The notes under the pieces were generated by a model. The model was given only the letters and a program-made list of their open reading frames with translations. It searched no databases and was not told the DNA's origin. A stretch of 64,000 nt of DNA from W0P28-013 sp051878315 (GTDB lineage: Bacteria > Bacteroidota > Bacteroidia > Bacteroidales > Paludibacteraceae): the NCBI GenBank assembly GCA_051878315.1, contig JBJEJW010000023.1, positions 9,040 to 73,039 of the forward strand. Direction: 5' to 3'. A program made the position numbers and the translations under genes. Shown one piece after another: positions 1 through 7,937 of the stretch. How positions within the stretch are numbered: position 1 is the stretch's first letter; every line of letters begins with the position of its first letter.

Positions 1-265
1 GCCCGCTTGAGATGTTCAATGTAACCTCATCATCTTTATATGCACTTGCTAACTCTTTTGCTCGTTTCACGATTTCGTATGGGTCGGTCGGTTCCAGCGG
101 TTCTTGATAATCCGTCGGGATGTTGATTTCAGACCGAACTTTTTCTACTACTTGACGAGTCGATTTGGAGTATATAAATACAATTTTATCGGGCTGAGTG
201 GCTACAATACCATGATATATAGGTGTCGGTTGTCCGCCGACCAATGCGATGTGTACTTTTGCCAT
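1..265 (-). CDS. CARF-domain CRISPR ancillary effector, N-terminal part only
   Basis: I translated 88 residues by hand from the ATG at 265-263; the rest lies beyond the window edge. The protein starts MAKVHIALVGGQPTPIYHG and ends TLNISSG at the edge. An early strand with LVGGQ, then KIVFIYSKST about 25 residues in, and a late N-[IL]-x-x-G strand are the layout of CARF domains of the DUF1887/Card1-Can2 or Csm6 type, which bind cyclic oligoadenylate. The start is 2 bp after the csm5 stop, so it is the last visible gene of the csm operon. Its expected role, by inference, is an effector switched on by the second messenger made by Cas10. The effector domain (RNase, DNase or other) is not visible, so the activity cannot be named. 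Confidence 0.75.
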   Translation of the reverse strand, partial: MAKVHIALVGGQPTPIYHGIVATQPDKIVFIYSKSTRQVVEKVRSEINIPTDYQEPLEPTDPYEIVKRAKELASAYKDDEVTLNISSG

Positions 266-267
266 GA

Positions 268-1398
268 CTAATTTTTTCTGAATGTCAGCTTAACAAAACC
301 CATGGGAGCGAATGCCTTGCTGCCGCTGACTGCAATTTTACGGGATTTTGGCAACTCCCCGTGGTATCTTCCTTGTCCTAACCTAAATCCGCTGTTTTCT
401 GTATAATCATCATACTGCCAATCACCTGTAACAGCATGAAAACCAGCCCCCGCGGACATCTTGAGAATACAAGATAACGGTTCATTTTCATGAATACGCA
501 AACACTCTTCTTCTATATCTGCTAAATGGTTATATATATCATTGTTACGCTCCCCCTCTTGATAAGTATCAAAGAAGGTAATTTCTTTATCCAAATACTT
601 GAGCGTGTGATCATTAATAATTCTACATACTTTTGCGGCAATATCGGGAGCGGAAATGATACTTTGTTTCTTGCTGCGCAACGGCTGGTTGGGTATCATG
701 GCAAATAGTTTATCTCCAAACATTATACTCCCTTGTGCCGTTGCGTCAGGCGGTAAACATTCATATAGAGTATTGAAACCTATTGGGTTGAACGAGTTGG
801 TCGTATGGTTGCCACCATGTTTCCAACCGCCTTCCCATTCACCGTTCTCAGTGTGCAGATTATAGATTTTGGTATTGACCAAACATGTCTTTTCAAACTC
901 AAAATCCCCTACACGGACAAAACGCATAAAATCGGAACCATCGGTCATTTTACCAAATACCGAGGTGTTATCCCGCTCCTCTTCTCTCAAATAGGAAAAT
1001 AGAATAGAACGGATTGCGCCTTTCAGAGAACTGCCTGCTAACACGGGGTGATTCGTAAGCGGATTGCGTAAAAAAGTTTTGATAGGATAGGCAAGACCGG
1101 CGGGGTCATTGAGGGGCAAAAACATCCGAAAATCACTCACTTGATGAAGTTTGTTACCAATCAATCGTTTGATTTCTTCGGGGCGACCCTTTGCAAATAA
1201 CGATGAAATCTTATCCACATCAATGCCTGTCTCCACCATCTTGGCCATACTGAGATGATACAGCCACTGCCGCTCGTCATCATCTTTATCCGTCAGGAAG
1301 TCCACCCCATAAACCCAATCTCTCTCGCTACCTTGTCCGATGGATAAAGGAGTAATCACTTGGGCGGTAACAACATATTTTTTGTTTATGGTATCCAT
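268..1398 (-). CDS. csm5: Type III-A CRISPR RAMP protein Csm5
   Basis: This is the Csm5 subunit, which in type III-A complexes caps the crRNA 3' end and helps crRNA maturation. RAMP features are visible: an opening strand with TPLSIGQGS followed by an acidic loop, and the glycine-rich GSSLKGAIRS motif around residue 125. A third of the protein later there is a GF[HR] and GLGQGRYHG-like RRM loop region. About 376 residues is normal for the family. I use the ATG at 1398; an in-frame GTG at 1404 would overlap the csm4 stop by one base. It lies between csm4 and the CARF effector with almost no spacing, which supports one transcript. Confidence 0.85.
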   Translation of the reverse strand: MDTINKKYVVTAQVITPLSIGQGSERDWVYGVDFLTDKDDDERQWLYHLSMAKMVETGIDVDKISSLFAKGRPEEIKRLIGNKLHQVSDFRMFLPLNDPAGLAYPIKTFLRNPLTNHPVLAGSSLKGAIRSILFSYLREEERDNTSVFGKMTDGSDFMRFVRVGDFEFEKTCLVNTKIYNLHTENGEWEGGWKHGGNHTTNSFNPIGFNTLYECLPPDATAQGSIMFGDKLFAMIPNQPLRSKKQSIISAPDIAAKVCRIINDHTLKYLDKEITFFDTYQEGERNNDIYNHLADIEEECLRIHENEPLSCILKMSAGAGFHAVTGDWQYDDYTENSGFRLGQGRYHGELPKSRKIAVSGSKAFAPMGFVKLTFRKN

Positions 1399-1403
1399 AG
1401 TCA

Positions 1404-2393
1404 CTACGATTTAATAGGTAAGAAAAATGCTTTCCCGCACCGCCAAACGGGGTGTTTGACAATATCGTGAGGTGCCAAATCCACGATTCTGCCATCCCCC
1501 GTCCGCAAACCTCGGAATACACTTCCCGCTGCAAAAGCATATATCACATTCTTGCGCAATGTATTGTTCGGTGGTGTGGTAATCCAACCTCCACGACGTT
1601 GAAAATCGTATGCAACCTCGTCTGAATCGAGCAATGCTTGTAATTGTTCTTTTGATTCAGGGACAAACGACGACATTGATACTACATGATCTGCATCATC
1701 TGGTATATCCAATTCTATTGTGCTTGGTTTGTCGTATTCAAAATAACCATTGCCAACATTTCTGTCAGTTCCGATGCCCTCATATTGAAGAAGATTCAAC
1801 GCCTTTTCAAGCCGCGAAACATCGCCATCGGCCATAAAGAACAAACCTGAATACCCCTTGAATGCTATTCTGTCCATATAGAAAGGTTTTGCATCTTCGC
1901 TGTAATCACGCGAAACGGTTACACGGGGCGAAACCTGCGAACTGATAAAATCCTTATCAATAGGAGCATCAGTCATATACTCACCTTGAATGGCATTGCC
2001 ACCAATGGTTTGTTCGTTGAACAATTGCTCACCATGTAAAACTTTAGAGAAATACGATGCATCGAGCCACGCAACTTTTTTTATTTTCTTGCGTTCCTTC
2101 ACAGCCTCATCAGACTTCGGTAATGTCTGTTTCAACGGCTTTGGGAAGAACAAAACAGCATTCTTATCCGCCTTGTCTTTTTGATAGAAAGGAAACAGAC
2201 TGCTTATAGTGCATCCCAAATCGCCATTCTCTGGAATTGTTTTTCCCATTTTTGCCAAGCACGAAATCAATGCAGCATACATGGTGTCGGATGCTATAGT
2301 TTTCAAACTGATACCATAGTCATCACGCATGTCACCCAAATGTAAAGGCGAAGTGAAATGCAGCTTATATATCTTAAACGTATGTTTCGCCAT
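1404..2393 (-). CDS. csm4: Type III-A CRISPR RAMP protein Csm4
   Basis: Csm4 (329 residues) binds the crRNA 5' tag and holds Cas10 at the foot of the effector complex. The N-terminus KLHFTSPLHLGD followed by a DTMYAAL helix is typical of Csm4. The late glycine-rich segment GIGTDRNVGNG, near residue 215, is the family hallmark. It starts 3 bp after the csm3 stop and ends at the csm5 start, so translation is probably coupled. No frameshift or lost motif is seen. Confidence 0.88.
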   Translation of the reverse strand: MAKHTFKIYKLHFTSPLHLGDMRDDYGISLKTIASDTMYAALISCLAKMGKTIPENGDLGCTISSLFPFYQKDKADKNAVLFFPKPLKQTLPKSDEAVKERKKIKKVAWLDASYFSKVLHGEQLFNEQTIGGNAIQGEYMTDAPIDKDFISSQVSPRVTVSRDYSEDAKPFYMDRIAFKGYSGLFFMADGDVSRLEKALNLLQYEGIGTDRNVGNGYFEYDKPSTIELDIPDDADHVVSMSSFVPESKEQLQALLDSDEVAYDFQRRGGWITTPPNNTLRKNVIYAFAAGSVFRGLRTGDGRIVDLAPHDIVKHPVWRCGKAFFLPIKS

Positions 2394-2396
2394 AAT

Positions 2397-3038
2397 TTAT
2401 GCTTTCCAATGATTTGCATCCGACAACTCGGTTTGCTTCAATTCTCCAAATTTGACTTGACCATAGCCACGCGAACCGCTACCACCCAAATAATCATTCT
2501 CGAGAGCATTGATGCCTTTCTTCAAGAGATTCAGCAACTCTTCTTCTTTGTCATCATCCCAAACATTGATAACAAACTCAACATTAAATGAAACACCTGC
2601 TGGAATGCGTTCTGTCTGACGCGGATGCTCCGCTGTGCCTTTCACACGATCAATAACATTTTCCCATTTACCTTCTGTATATGGCATATCCAAGTTCTCA
2701 CAATCCCGCAGTTGTTGAGCCGAATCCACTGTCAACATGGCATCACGAACAATGAGTTTTGAAGGTTGATTAGTTTGAGAATAACCAAATAGGTTATTTA
2801 TTTTATCATTTCCTCCAACCCTCGCAGAGCCATCAATTTGTTCCAGTAAGCAACGAATCTTACCCTTGAGCGAACTACCAGGAATATACGGTTGGTTATC
2901 CTTTGTCGCCAACTTTATAACAGGATTATCTATTCCTCCTATCTCAACACTATCTCCACTGCCACCAATATGAAGTCCTGTAATCAGATTTATTGTGGTA
3001 TTTATCTTGATTTTCTTTACTAATTGTTTCATCATCAT
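2397..3038 (-). CDS. csm3: Type III-A CRISPR RAMP nuclease Csm3
   Basis: Csm3 (213 residues) forms the backbone of the effector and cuts target RNA every six nucleotides. The sequence has TGLHIGGSGD, then GGIDNPVI, then PGSSLKGKIR, the conserved order in the family. Asp37 in GGID aligns with the Asp32 known to be catalytic in the Staphylococcus epidermidis Csm3, so target RNA cleavage should be intact. The C-terminal GGSGSRGYGQ loop is the usual glycine-rich RRM loop. The start has three consecutive Met codons; the first is used here. It lies 5 bp after the csm2 stop. Confidence 0.92.
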   Translation of the reverse strand: MMMKQLVKKIKINTTINLITGLHIGGSGDSVEIGGIDNPVIKLATKDNQPYIPGSSLKGKIRCLLEQIDGSARVGGNDKINNLFGYSQTNQPSKLIVRDAMLTVDSAQQLRDCENLDMPYTEGKWENVIDRVKGTAEHPRQTERIPAGVSFNVEFVINVWDDDKEEELLNLLKKGINALENDYLGGSGSRGYGQVKFGELKQTELSDANHWKA

Positions 3039-3043
3039 AAAAA

Positions 3044-3472
3044 TTAATCGTTAAAACTCATTTTGCTTTCTTCTGCTGCTTTGTGATAAGCAACAATAGC
3101 TTCAAAAATTTTGATGAAGTTTTTGAAGTGCTGTTCGTTTTTTACCGTATCAATGGCATCAGAAATCACCAAATAGAAATCCTTTATTTTGGAATCTTTC
3201 TGTTTTGCACGTCCTACAGCATACGCCAATTTGGGTTTCAACAAAACAAAATCTGTTTGATCGTAACCACTCATTTGCTGACGCTTAACTTCACCAAAAA
3301 ACTTACGAAGTTGATTGGTAGTCAATTTATTGCCCGATGTTTTTCCCGTTTTAGGATTAAGATCATCTGTTCCCAAATAGGACCCAAACTCTTGAGCGAA
3401 CTTTACTGTCTTATCCGTCACCTTATCGGTGATTTCGCTCTGCGGAATTAACTTGTTTTTGTCCCAAGCCAT
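3044..3472 (-). CDS. csm2: Type III-A CRISPR small subunit Csm2
   Basis: Csm2 (142 residues) is the small helical subunit that lies along the crRNA-target duplex. The family pattern is clear: LTTNQLRKFFGEV, then LKPKLAYAVGR, and a C-terminal FIKIFEAIVAYHK. The presence of Csm2 rather than Cmr5 or Csx10 marks the locus as subtype III-A. It sits 2 bp after the cas10 stop. The stretch is AT-rich: 19 G/C of 60 counted by hand at 3061-3120. Confidence 0.9.
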   Translation of the reverse strand: MAWDKNKLIPQSEITDKVTDKTVKFAQEFGSYLGTDDLNPKTGKTSGNKLTTNQLRKFFGEVKRQQMSGYDQTDFVLLKPKLAYAVGRAKQKDSKIKDFYLVISDAIDTVKNEQHFKNFIKIFEAIVAYHKAAEESKMSFND

Positions 3473-3474
3473 AA

Positions 3475-5001
3475 TTATTCGTTTTTATCGTTAATACTTT
3501 CTTTATCTTTTATTTCTCTTAATTCAAGTTCTGCCCAACGAGCAGCAAGCGAGACAAGTTTGTAATTTGCAGTTTTTACCAACTGCTCGTCACGCAAGTC
3601 TTTACAGAAGGCATAGACAACTTTATTATCTTTCTCTTTGCCCATAAAGCGAGTCAGATAATAGGCAGCATGCCATAAATAGCTCATATCAGGCTTGCGT
3701 TTGTTGTTTCCATTCTTGTTTTCTTCCACAATAATTTGATTCTCCTTGACCATAGCAGCATAGTTCATGATTTTATGAAGAATACCTCGTGAAAGACCAC
3801 ATTTATCAATCAAAGAAACAAATTGCTCTTTATACGATTTTACATAATCAAATTCTTCATTCCAAGATATGTTTTCGCCAAACATGCAGAATGCGTTTTT
3901 CTTGCCATTGTTGTATTTTTTGGCTTCTTCTTCGGCATCGCCAGCCAATTCTGCAGCTTTGGCAATTGGGTATTTGGTATTAACTATTGCAATGCCGCCA
4001 GAAATGGACAACGTGGCATCATTCAACACTTCCTTACAATAGGCAGCGAACTGAGTTCTGACGTCGTTTGCGAAATCAATCACTTTGTCCCAGCGACCGA
4101 CCACAAAAATGTCATCACCGCCAGCATAAACAATGTTCAAATGCTCCTTATATTGTTTTTGAATAGTATGAAGATTTCCATTGTCGGCATCGAAGAACTC
4201 GTCCAACTTCTTAGAAAAGTCCTTGTACTTCTCCATAGATTCAAAACCTTTGATAAATCTTGTCCCCAATCCATCAACATCCATGCGCAACACTCCCAAG
4301 TAAGTGCCATCCGCATACTCTTCGAGCATCTTGAAATATTGTTTATCACGAAGTTTTAGGCCTAAATCAATCTGCTCTTTGACTGAAGGCAAAATGGTCA
4401 AAACATCTTGTTTCTCTCCGTCTTTATCTTTGAATTTGAAGGTATATTCTTTTGCACCTTCTATTCCTGTTATCTGGCATACTTTTACATCACCACCAAC
4501 TTTTTGTACTTCAAACAGATCATCTTCGATCAATAGGCTTTTGAATTTCTGATTTTTCAACGCATTGAACTTCTCTGTGATTTTCGTCCAAAGCAAACCG
4601 ATGTTATCTGTTTCTCCATCTACTTTTACTTTATCACCTTCATAAACAAAGGGAACGAAGTCAATATTGATAGATAACTGGCCTTTATGTTTATTCCACA
4701 AATCTTTTACAGCTTTTTTTCTTATCTCCAAAATTGAAGTTTTGACCTCTTCCGAATCTGGCAATTGCAAGTAAAACTTTCCTCCAGAGCAATAGATTTT
4801 CATCTTTTCTTTGCTCATACCTGAGTTTTGAAGAGTAGGACTATCCAAAATCTTCTTGCAGACGTCTTCGGTGTATTCTTTCAAATACAGCGAACGACCT
4901 TTCAAACTGACCATGGCACGCTTGGAGGTTATATTGTAAATAAACTTTTGAATACCACTCAAATCTCCTCCAACAAATAATAAAGGTTTCTGTTCACTCA
5001 T
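3475..5001 (-). CDS. cas10: Cas10/Csm1 without HD domain
   Basis: This is the large subunit of the type III-A complex, 508 residues. It begins directly with the first palm-domain motif GGDLSGIQKFIYN at residues 11-23. In full-length Csm1 that motif comes only after an HD nuclease domain of roughly 200-250 residues, so the HD single-strand DNase is absent. The second palm has MDVDGLG (240-246) and the cyclase motif YAGGDDIF with GGDD at 294-297, so synthesis of cyclic oligoadenylate from ATP should be possible. The zinc-ribbon region between the palms shows only one Cys (about 175) instead of the usual CxxC pairs. There is no upstream in-frame extension: cas6 ends 6 bp before the start. The inferred role is target-activated second-messenger synthesis for the CARF effector. 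Confidence 0.92.
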   Translation of the reverse strand: MSEQKPLLFVGGDLSGIQKFIYNITSKRAMVSLKGRSLYLKEYTEDVCKKILDSPTLQNSGMSKEKMKIYCSGGKFYLQLPDSEEVKTSILEIRKKAVKDLWNKHKGQLSINIDFVPFVYEGDKVKVDGETDNIGLLWTKITEKFNALKNQKFKSLLIEDDLFEVQKVGGDVKVCQITGIEGAKEYTFKFKDKDGEKQDVLTILPSVKEQIDLGLKLRDKQYFKMLEEYADGTYLGVLRMDVDGLGTRFIKGFESMEKYKDFSKKLDEFFDADNGNLHTIQKQYKEHLNIVYAGGDDIFVVGRWDKVIDFANDVRTQFAAYCKEVLNDATLSISGGIAIVNTKYPIAKAAELAGDAEEEAKKYNNGKKNAFCMFGENISWNEEFDYVKSYKEQFVSLIDKCGLSRGILHKIMNYAAMVKENQIIVEENKNGNNKRKPDMSYLWHAAYYLTRFMGKEKDNKVVYAFCKDLRDEQLVKTANYKLVSLAARWAELELREIKDKESINDKNE

Positions 5002-5007
5002 ATATCA

Positions 5008-5688
5008 TTAATTTTCTTGTTTTTTATTCATCTTGTGTATTACCCCAAACCCATGGCTGACGCCTTTACCAATACCAAGATAATCGGGAATATAGATATT
5101 GGTGCAAAACTCAATGTCAAAGCCTTGCATCTTTACACCTTTAAAAGTATATGTTTGTTCTCCTATAATTTGGACAACCTTGCATGTAATAGGTGATTCA
5201 ATATGTTTACCCAAACCTGTACACATTGACAACATATTACCTATTAAAATATGCTCTAACAACTCAACCCGATCACTTAATCCATCCAACTGCCGATAAA
5301 TAGTGTAATTAGTTCCATTAAAAGGCAACCATTTACGCAACGTATAGCGAAAATCCGTTTCCCAAGGCTGCAACAACCATTGATTGGCTCGTATGGATTC
5401 TACTACAAATTCTTCTTCACGCGTTCCTATTTTCAATCTAAAGTCGGCCTGTGTAAAGAAATTTCCAATTGCTTCGGCACCTTCTCCTACACAAATAATG
5501 GCGGCCTTTCCTTGAATACGTTTATATTGGATAAGAGGATAACGATAGCGCAGATTGTCTCCTATGTGATTATGAAACAATGTCAATGCAGGAGGCACTT
5601 TAGCGATAATAGCTCCGCGAAATTGAGAAATTTCCGATAGCAACAATTCATTTGCGAATTGAATTGTCAAAATTTTAATCTTTTGCAT
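5008..5688 (-). CDS. cas6: CRISPR pre-crRNA endoribonuclease Cas6
   Basis: Cas6 (226 residues) cuts the CRISPR repeat RNA to make crRNAs. The C-terminal glycine-rich loop GIGKGVSHGFGVI, near residues 205-217, is the family signature. The N-terminal half (LTIQFANELLLSEISQFRGAI, 21 residues in the family position) with LFHNHIGDNLRYRYPLIQYK is the pattern of the Bacteroidetes/Chlorobi Cas6 group (Cas6b-like). Histidines in the FHNH segment are candidate catalytic residues. It is the first gene of the operon, with a good promoter 39 bp upstream. The CRISPR repeat it would cut is not in the window. Confidence 0.83.
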   Translation of the reverse strand: MQKIKILTIQFANELLLSEISQFRGAIIAKVPPALTLFHNHIGDNLRYRYPLIQYKRIQGKAAIICVGEGAEAIGNFFTQADFRLKIGTREEEFVVESIRANQWLLQPWETDFRYTLRKWLPFNGTNYTIYRQLDGLSDRVELLEHILIGNMLSMCTGLGKHIESPITCKVVQIIGEQTYTFKGVKMQGFDIEFCTNIYIPDYLGIGKGVSHGFGVIHKMNKKQEN

Positions 5689-5726
5689 AGTCAGGACAAT
5701 TATTTGTACGATCGTTATTCTCTCTG

Positions 5727-5758
5727 CAAAAATAATATTTTTTGACGCTCAAACCAAA
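5727..5758 (-). promoter_or_regulatory. Bacteroidetes-type promoter for the csm operon
   Basis: On the minus strand TATTTTTG (5734-5727) matches the -7 consensus TAnnTTTG. TTTG (5758-5755) lies 20 bp upstream, as expected for the -33 element. Transcription would start near 5720, about 30 bases before the cas6 start. Confidence 0.55.
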
Positions 5759-5810
5759 CTTATTCATTTGTTTTTATGAACCACGTTACTAATATTTTTC
5801 ACACACCGTT

Positions 5811-5840
5811 TTTGCATTTCATATTTTTTATGTAATTTTG
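5811..5840 (+). promoter_or_regulatory. Bacteroidetes-type promoter for the patatin gene
   Basis: TTTG at 5811-5814 and TAATTTTG at 5833-5840 are 18 bp apart and fit the -33/-7 pattern. The -7 box ends 21 bp before the ATG at 5862, which supports that start rather than an in-frame ATG at 5838 that would fall inside the box. Confidence 0.55.
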
Positions 5841-5861
5841 GAGCGACAAAGTAATTCTGAC

Positions 5862-6704
5862 ATGAAAACTGCATTAGTTTTGGAAGGTGGTGCCATGCGA
5901 GGCTTGTACACGGCCGGCGCTTTAGACGTTCTTCTGGACAATGACATCGAAGCAGATGCCATTTACGCAACGTCGGCCGGTGTACTTTTTGGTGTCAACT
6001 ACATTTCGAAACAACGTGGACGAACACTGCGATATAACAAACGCTACGCTGCCGACCCACGTTATATGGGACTACGTTCGCTGTTCACTACCGGCAATAT
6101 TATCAACAAAGACTTTGCCTATTACGAAATTCCCTTCAAACTCGACGTATTCGACCAAAAGACATTTGCCAAGTCGCGAACAAAACTATACGCCACAGTT
6201 ACAAATGTACGTACCGGACAAACAGAATACAAAAAAATCGACGATGTACTGCAACAAATGGAAGTACTACGTGCTACATCGGCCATGCCGTTTGTATCGC
6301 AGATGGTGCAAATCGATCACGAACTATATCTCGACGGCGGTCTGACTGATAGTATTCCAATCGAACGATGCCTGCACGATGGTTACGACAAAGTTATTGT
6401 CATACTGACACGTCCCACCGACTATCGGAAAAAAGCGATGAATCCGCTGTTGGCAAACATTGTCTATCGGAAATATCCTCGTTTAATCGACGCTATTCGC
6501 AATCGGCACACGATGTACAACGCACAAACAGCCACAATAGAGGAATTGGAACACAGAGGAAATATCATCGTAATTCGCCCGACACAACATCTCAAAATCG
6601 GCCGTATCGAAAAAAATCCGGATAAATTGCAAGCCATGTACGATTTAGGCGTACACGATACACAAGTGCTGTTACCGTCGTTAAAAACCTATTGCCAAGA
6701 GTAG
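5862..6704 (+). CDS. Patatin-like phospholipase (YjjU/RssA type)
   Basis: This is a predicted cytoplasmic serine lipid acyl hydrolase of 280 residues. The oxyanion motif EGGAMRG is at 8-14 and the catalytic Asp is in DGG at 158-160. The nucleophile elbow reads ATSAG (36-40, Ser38), with Ala where the usual GxSxG has its first Gly; small-residue changes here are known in the family. The substrate is not predictable. It is transcribed divergently from the csm operon with its own promoter. Patatin enzymes serve as antiphage effectors in CBASS, but no partner gene is present and this subgroup is also a common housekeeping gene, so a defence link is only a possibility. Confidence 0.85.
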   Translation: MKTALVLEGGAMRGLYTAGALDVLLDNDIEADAIYATSAGVLFGVNYISKQRGRTLRYNKRYAADPRYMGLRSLFTTGNIINKDFAYYEIPFKLDVFDQKTFAKSRTKLYATVTNVRTGQTEYKKIDDVLQQMEVLRATSAMPFVSQMVQIDHELYLDGGLTDSIPIERCLHDGYDKVIVILTRPTDYRKKAMNPLLANIVYRKYPRLIDAIRNRHTMYNAQTATIEELEHRGNIIVIRPTQHLKIGRIEKNPDKLQAMYDLGVHDTQVLLPSLKTYCQE

Positions 6705-6711
6705 AAAAACA

Positions 6712-7437
6712 TCAGAAACGCTCCATGCGGGCACGTTCGTAGCGCGTGCGGTAATTGAATCCGACGGTGTAATTGAATGTGAACTGTGTCCCCGACGACC
6801 GTCCGAAACCAGGCACATACCAAAGCACTTCTTTATTGTCGAGCGAAGTGTGCAACAACAATTTTACACGCACCGACCATCCCATAGTGAACCCTTTAGC
6901 CAAATCAACACGCACGCCAGCCAATAGTTCCAACCATCCGGCATAGGCATTACGGCCACTCCACGCCAACGCCGTTGTTTCGCCCCAATAATCGCGCGAC
7001 ACAGGAACCGACGACAAATCGTAATTCACAACACTCATACCATAGCGCAATCCAACAAAAGGATAATGCCGATTTAACTTTTCGGAACCATCGTCGTTTT
7101 TTGTCTTCAAAACATTGTAATTCAATCCCAGACGCCAAAATGGTACGCCGGCGCGATACCGCGCGCCATTGTCGGCCGTGTGGTCGATAGCCGCATAACC
7201 CAACTCGACAATCGGGAAAAACTTGTTGCGCAAATTGACATCAAACTGCAACTCGCCCGTAATCACACCTTTGTCCACCGCGATGCCCATCACAGGCGAT
7301 GCAATATCGAGATGCGCCGAAAAACCACGAAAAACCACCGAATCCGATGGAGATTTCGGGTCGCGAGTTTGTCCGACCAGCGATGCAGTACCCAACAAAA
7401 CGCCACAAAAAACTATCAGATAACGCAGATGGTTCAT
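6712..7437 (-). CDS. DUF6048-like outer-membrane protein
   Basis: This is a secreted or outer-membrane protein of 241 residues with unknown function. A signal peptide is seen in MNHLRYLIVFCGVLLGTASLVGQ. The rest is alternating beta-strand pattern ending in FNYTVGFNYRTRYERARMERF, consistent with a small barrel. I start at the Met 28 codons into the longest frame because that begins the signal peptide; the longer form would overlap the preceding gene. It follows the DUF6452-like lipoprotein by 10 bp, a pair commonly adjacent in Bacteroidales. It converges with the patatin gene, 7 bp apart. Confidence 0.65.
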   Translation of the reverse strand: MNHLRYLIVFCGVLLGTASLVGQTRDPKSPSDSVVFRGFSAHLDIASPVMGIAVDKGVITGELQFDVNLRNKFFPIVELGYAAIDHTADNGARYRAGVPFWRLGLNYNVLKTKNDDGSEKLNRHYPFVGLRYGMSVVNYDLSSVPVSRDYWGETTALAWSGRNAYAGWLELLAGVRVDLAKGFTMGWSVRVKLLLHTSLDNKEVLWYVPGFGRSSGTQFTFNYTVGFNYRTRYERARMERF

Positions 7438-7447
7438 TTTAAGGTTG

Positions 7448-7933
7448 TCAACGATAATAAATACGCAAATGATTTTCAGAAATATTCTGTACAGCCGTTT
7501 TTTCGATAATGACCGAATCAATCTGATGCGGCGTTACCGACACGGCATCAATCGTGTGATAAACAAAACATCCACACTCCAACGAGATAAAATTCGTGTC
7601 GTTGCGATGATAAATCGTCAATGTATCGCGCCCCATTGAATCGCGTTGCAACACAAAAGCCGTAGTATCGACCTGCGTATGAAGCGGCAATTCCAACGAA
7701 CTGACGGCTGAGCCGGTGTACAATGCCGAATCGTTGCCAATGCCCCACACGGTCAGTTTCTCGGAGGCCGACACCGTTGTAAATGTTTCAGTCGTAGCAT
7801 TATATGTAGTTCGATACAGTGCAACACCGACCACGACCGTTTTCTCTTTGCGGCAAACTGTATCGTCGCCATTGCACGAAACGCACGCAACAACCACCGA
7901 CACCAACAGGAATATTTGAATACAATGTTTCAT
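7448..7933 (-). CDS. DUF6452-like lipoprotein
   Basis: This is a 161-residue lipoprotein of unknown function. The start MKHCIQIFLLVSVVVACVSC gives a signal peptide with lipobox VSC, followed by NGDD, so it is probably anchored in the outer membrane. The body is beta-rich with GCFVYHTIDAV near the C-terminus. The gene lies 4 bp after the nitroreductase and 10 bp before the DUF6048-like gene. Family naming rests on this pairing and on the overall pattern, not on a search. Confidence 0.6.
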   Translation of the reverse strand: MKHCIQIFLLVSVVVACVSCNGDDTVCRKEKTVVVGVALYRTTYNATTETFTTVSASEKLTVWGIGNDSALYTGSAVSSLELPLHTQVDTTAFVLQRDSMGRDTLTIYHRNDTNFISLECGCFVYHTIDAVSVTPHQIDSVIIEKTAVQNISENHLRIYYR

Positions 7934-7937
7934 CTTT

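Noticed and set aside
1..5860. Search for a CRISPR array or cas1/cas2 beside the csm genes
   Set aside because: No repeated 30-40 base unit and no Cas1/Cas2 motifs are visible; if present they lie left of position 1.
5862..6704. Patatin gene as a CBASS effector (CapV)
   Set aside because: No CD-NTase or Cap2/Cap3 partner is present; the close match is to the common YjjU/RssA type. Only kept as a weak possibility linked to Cas10 signalling.
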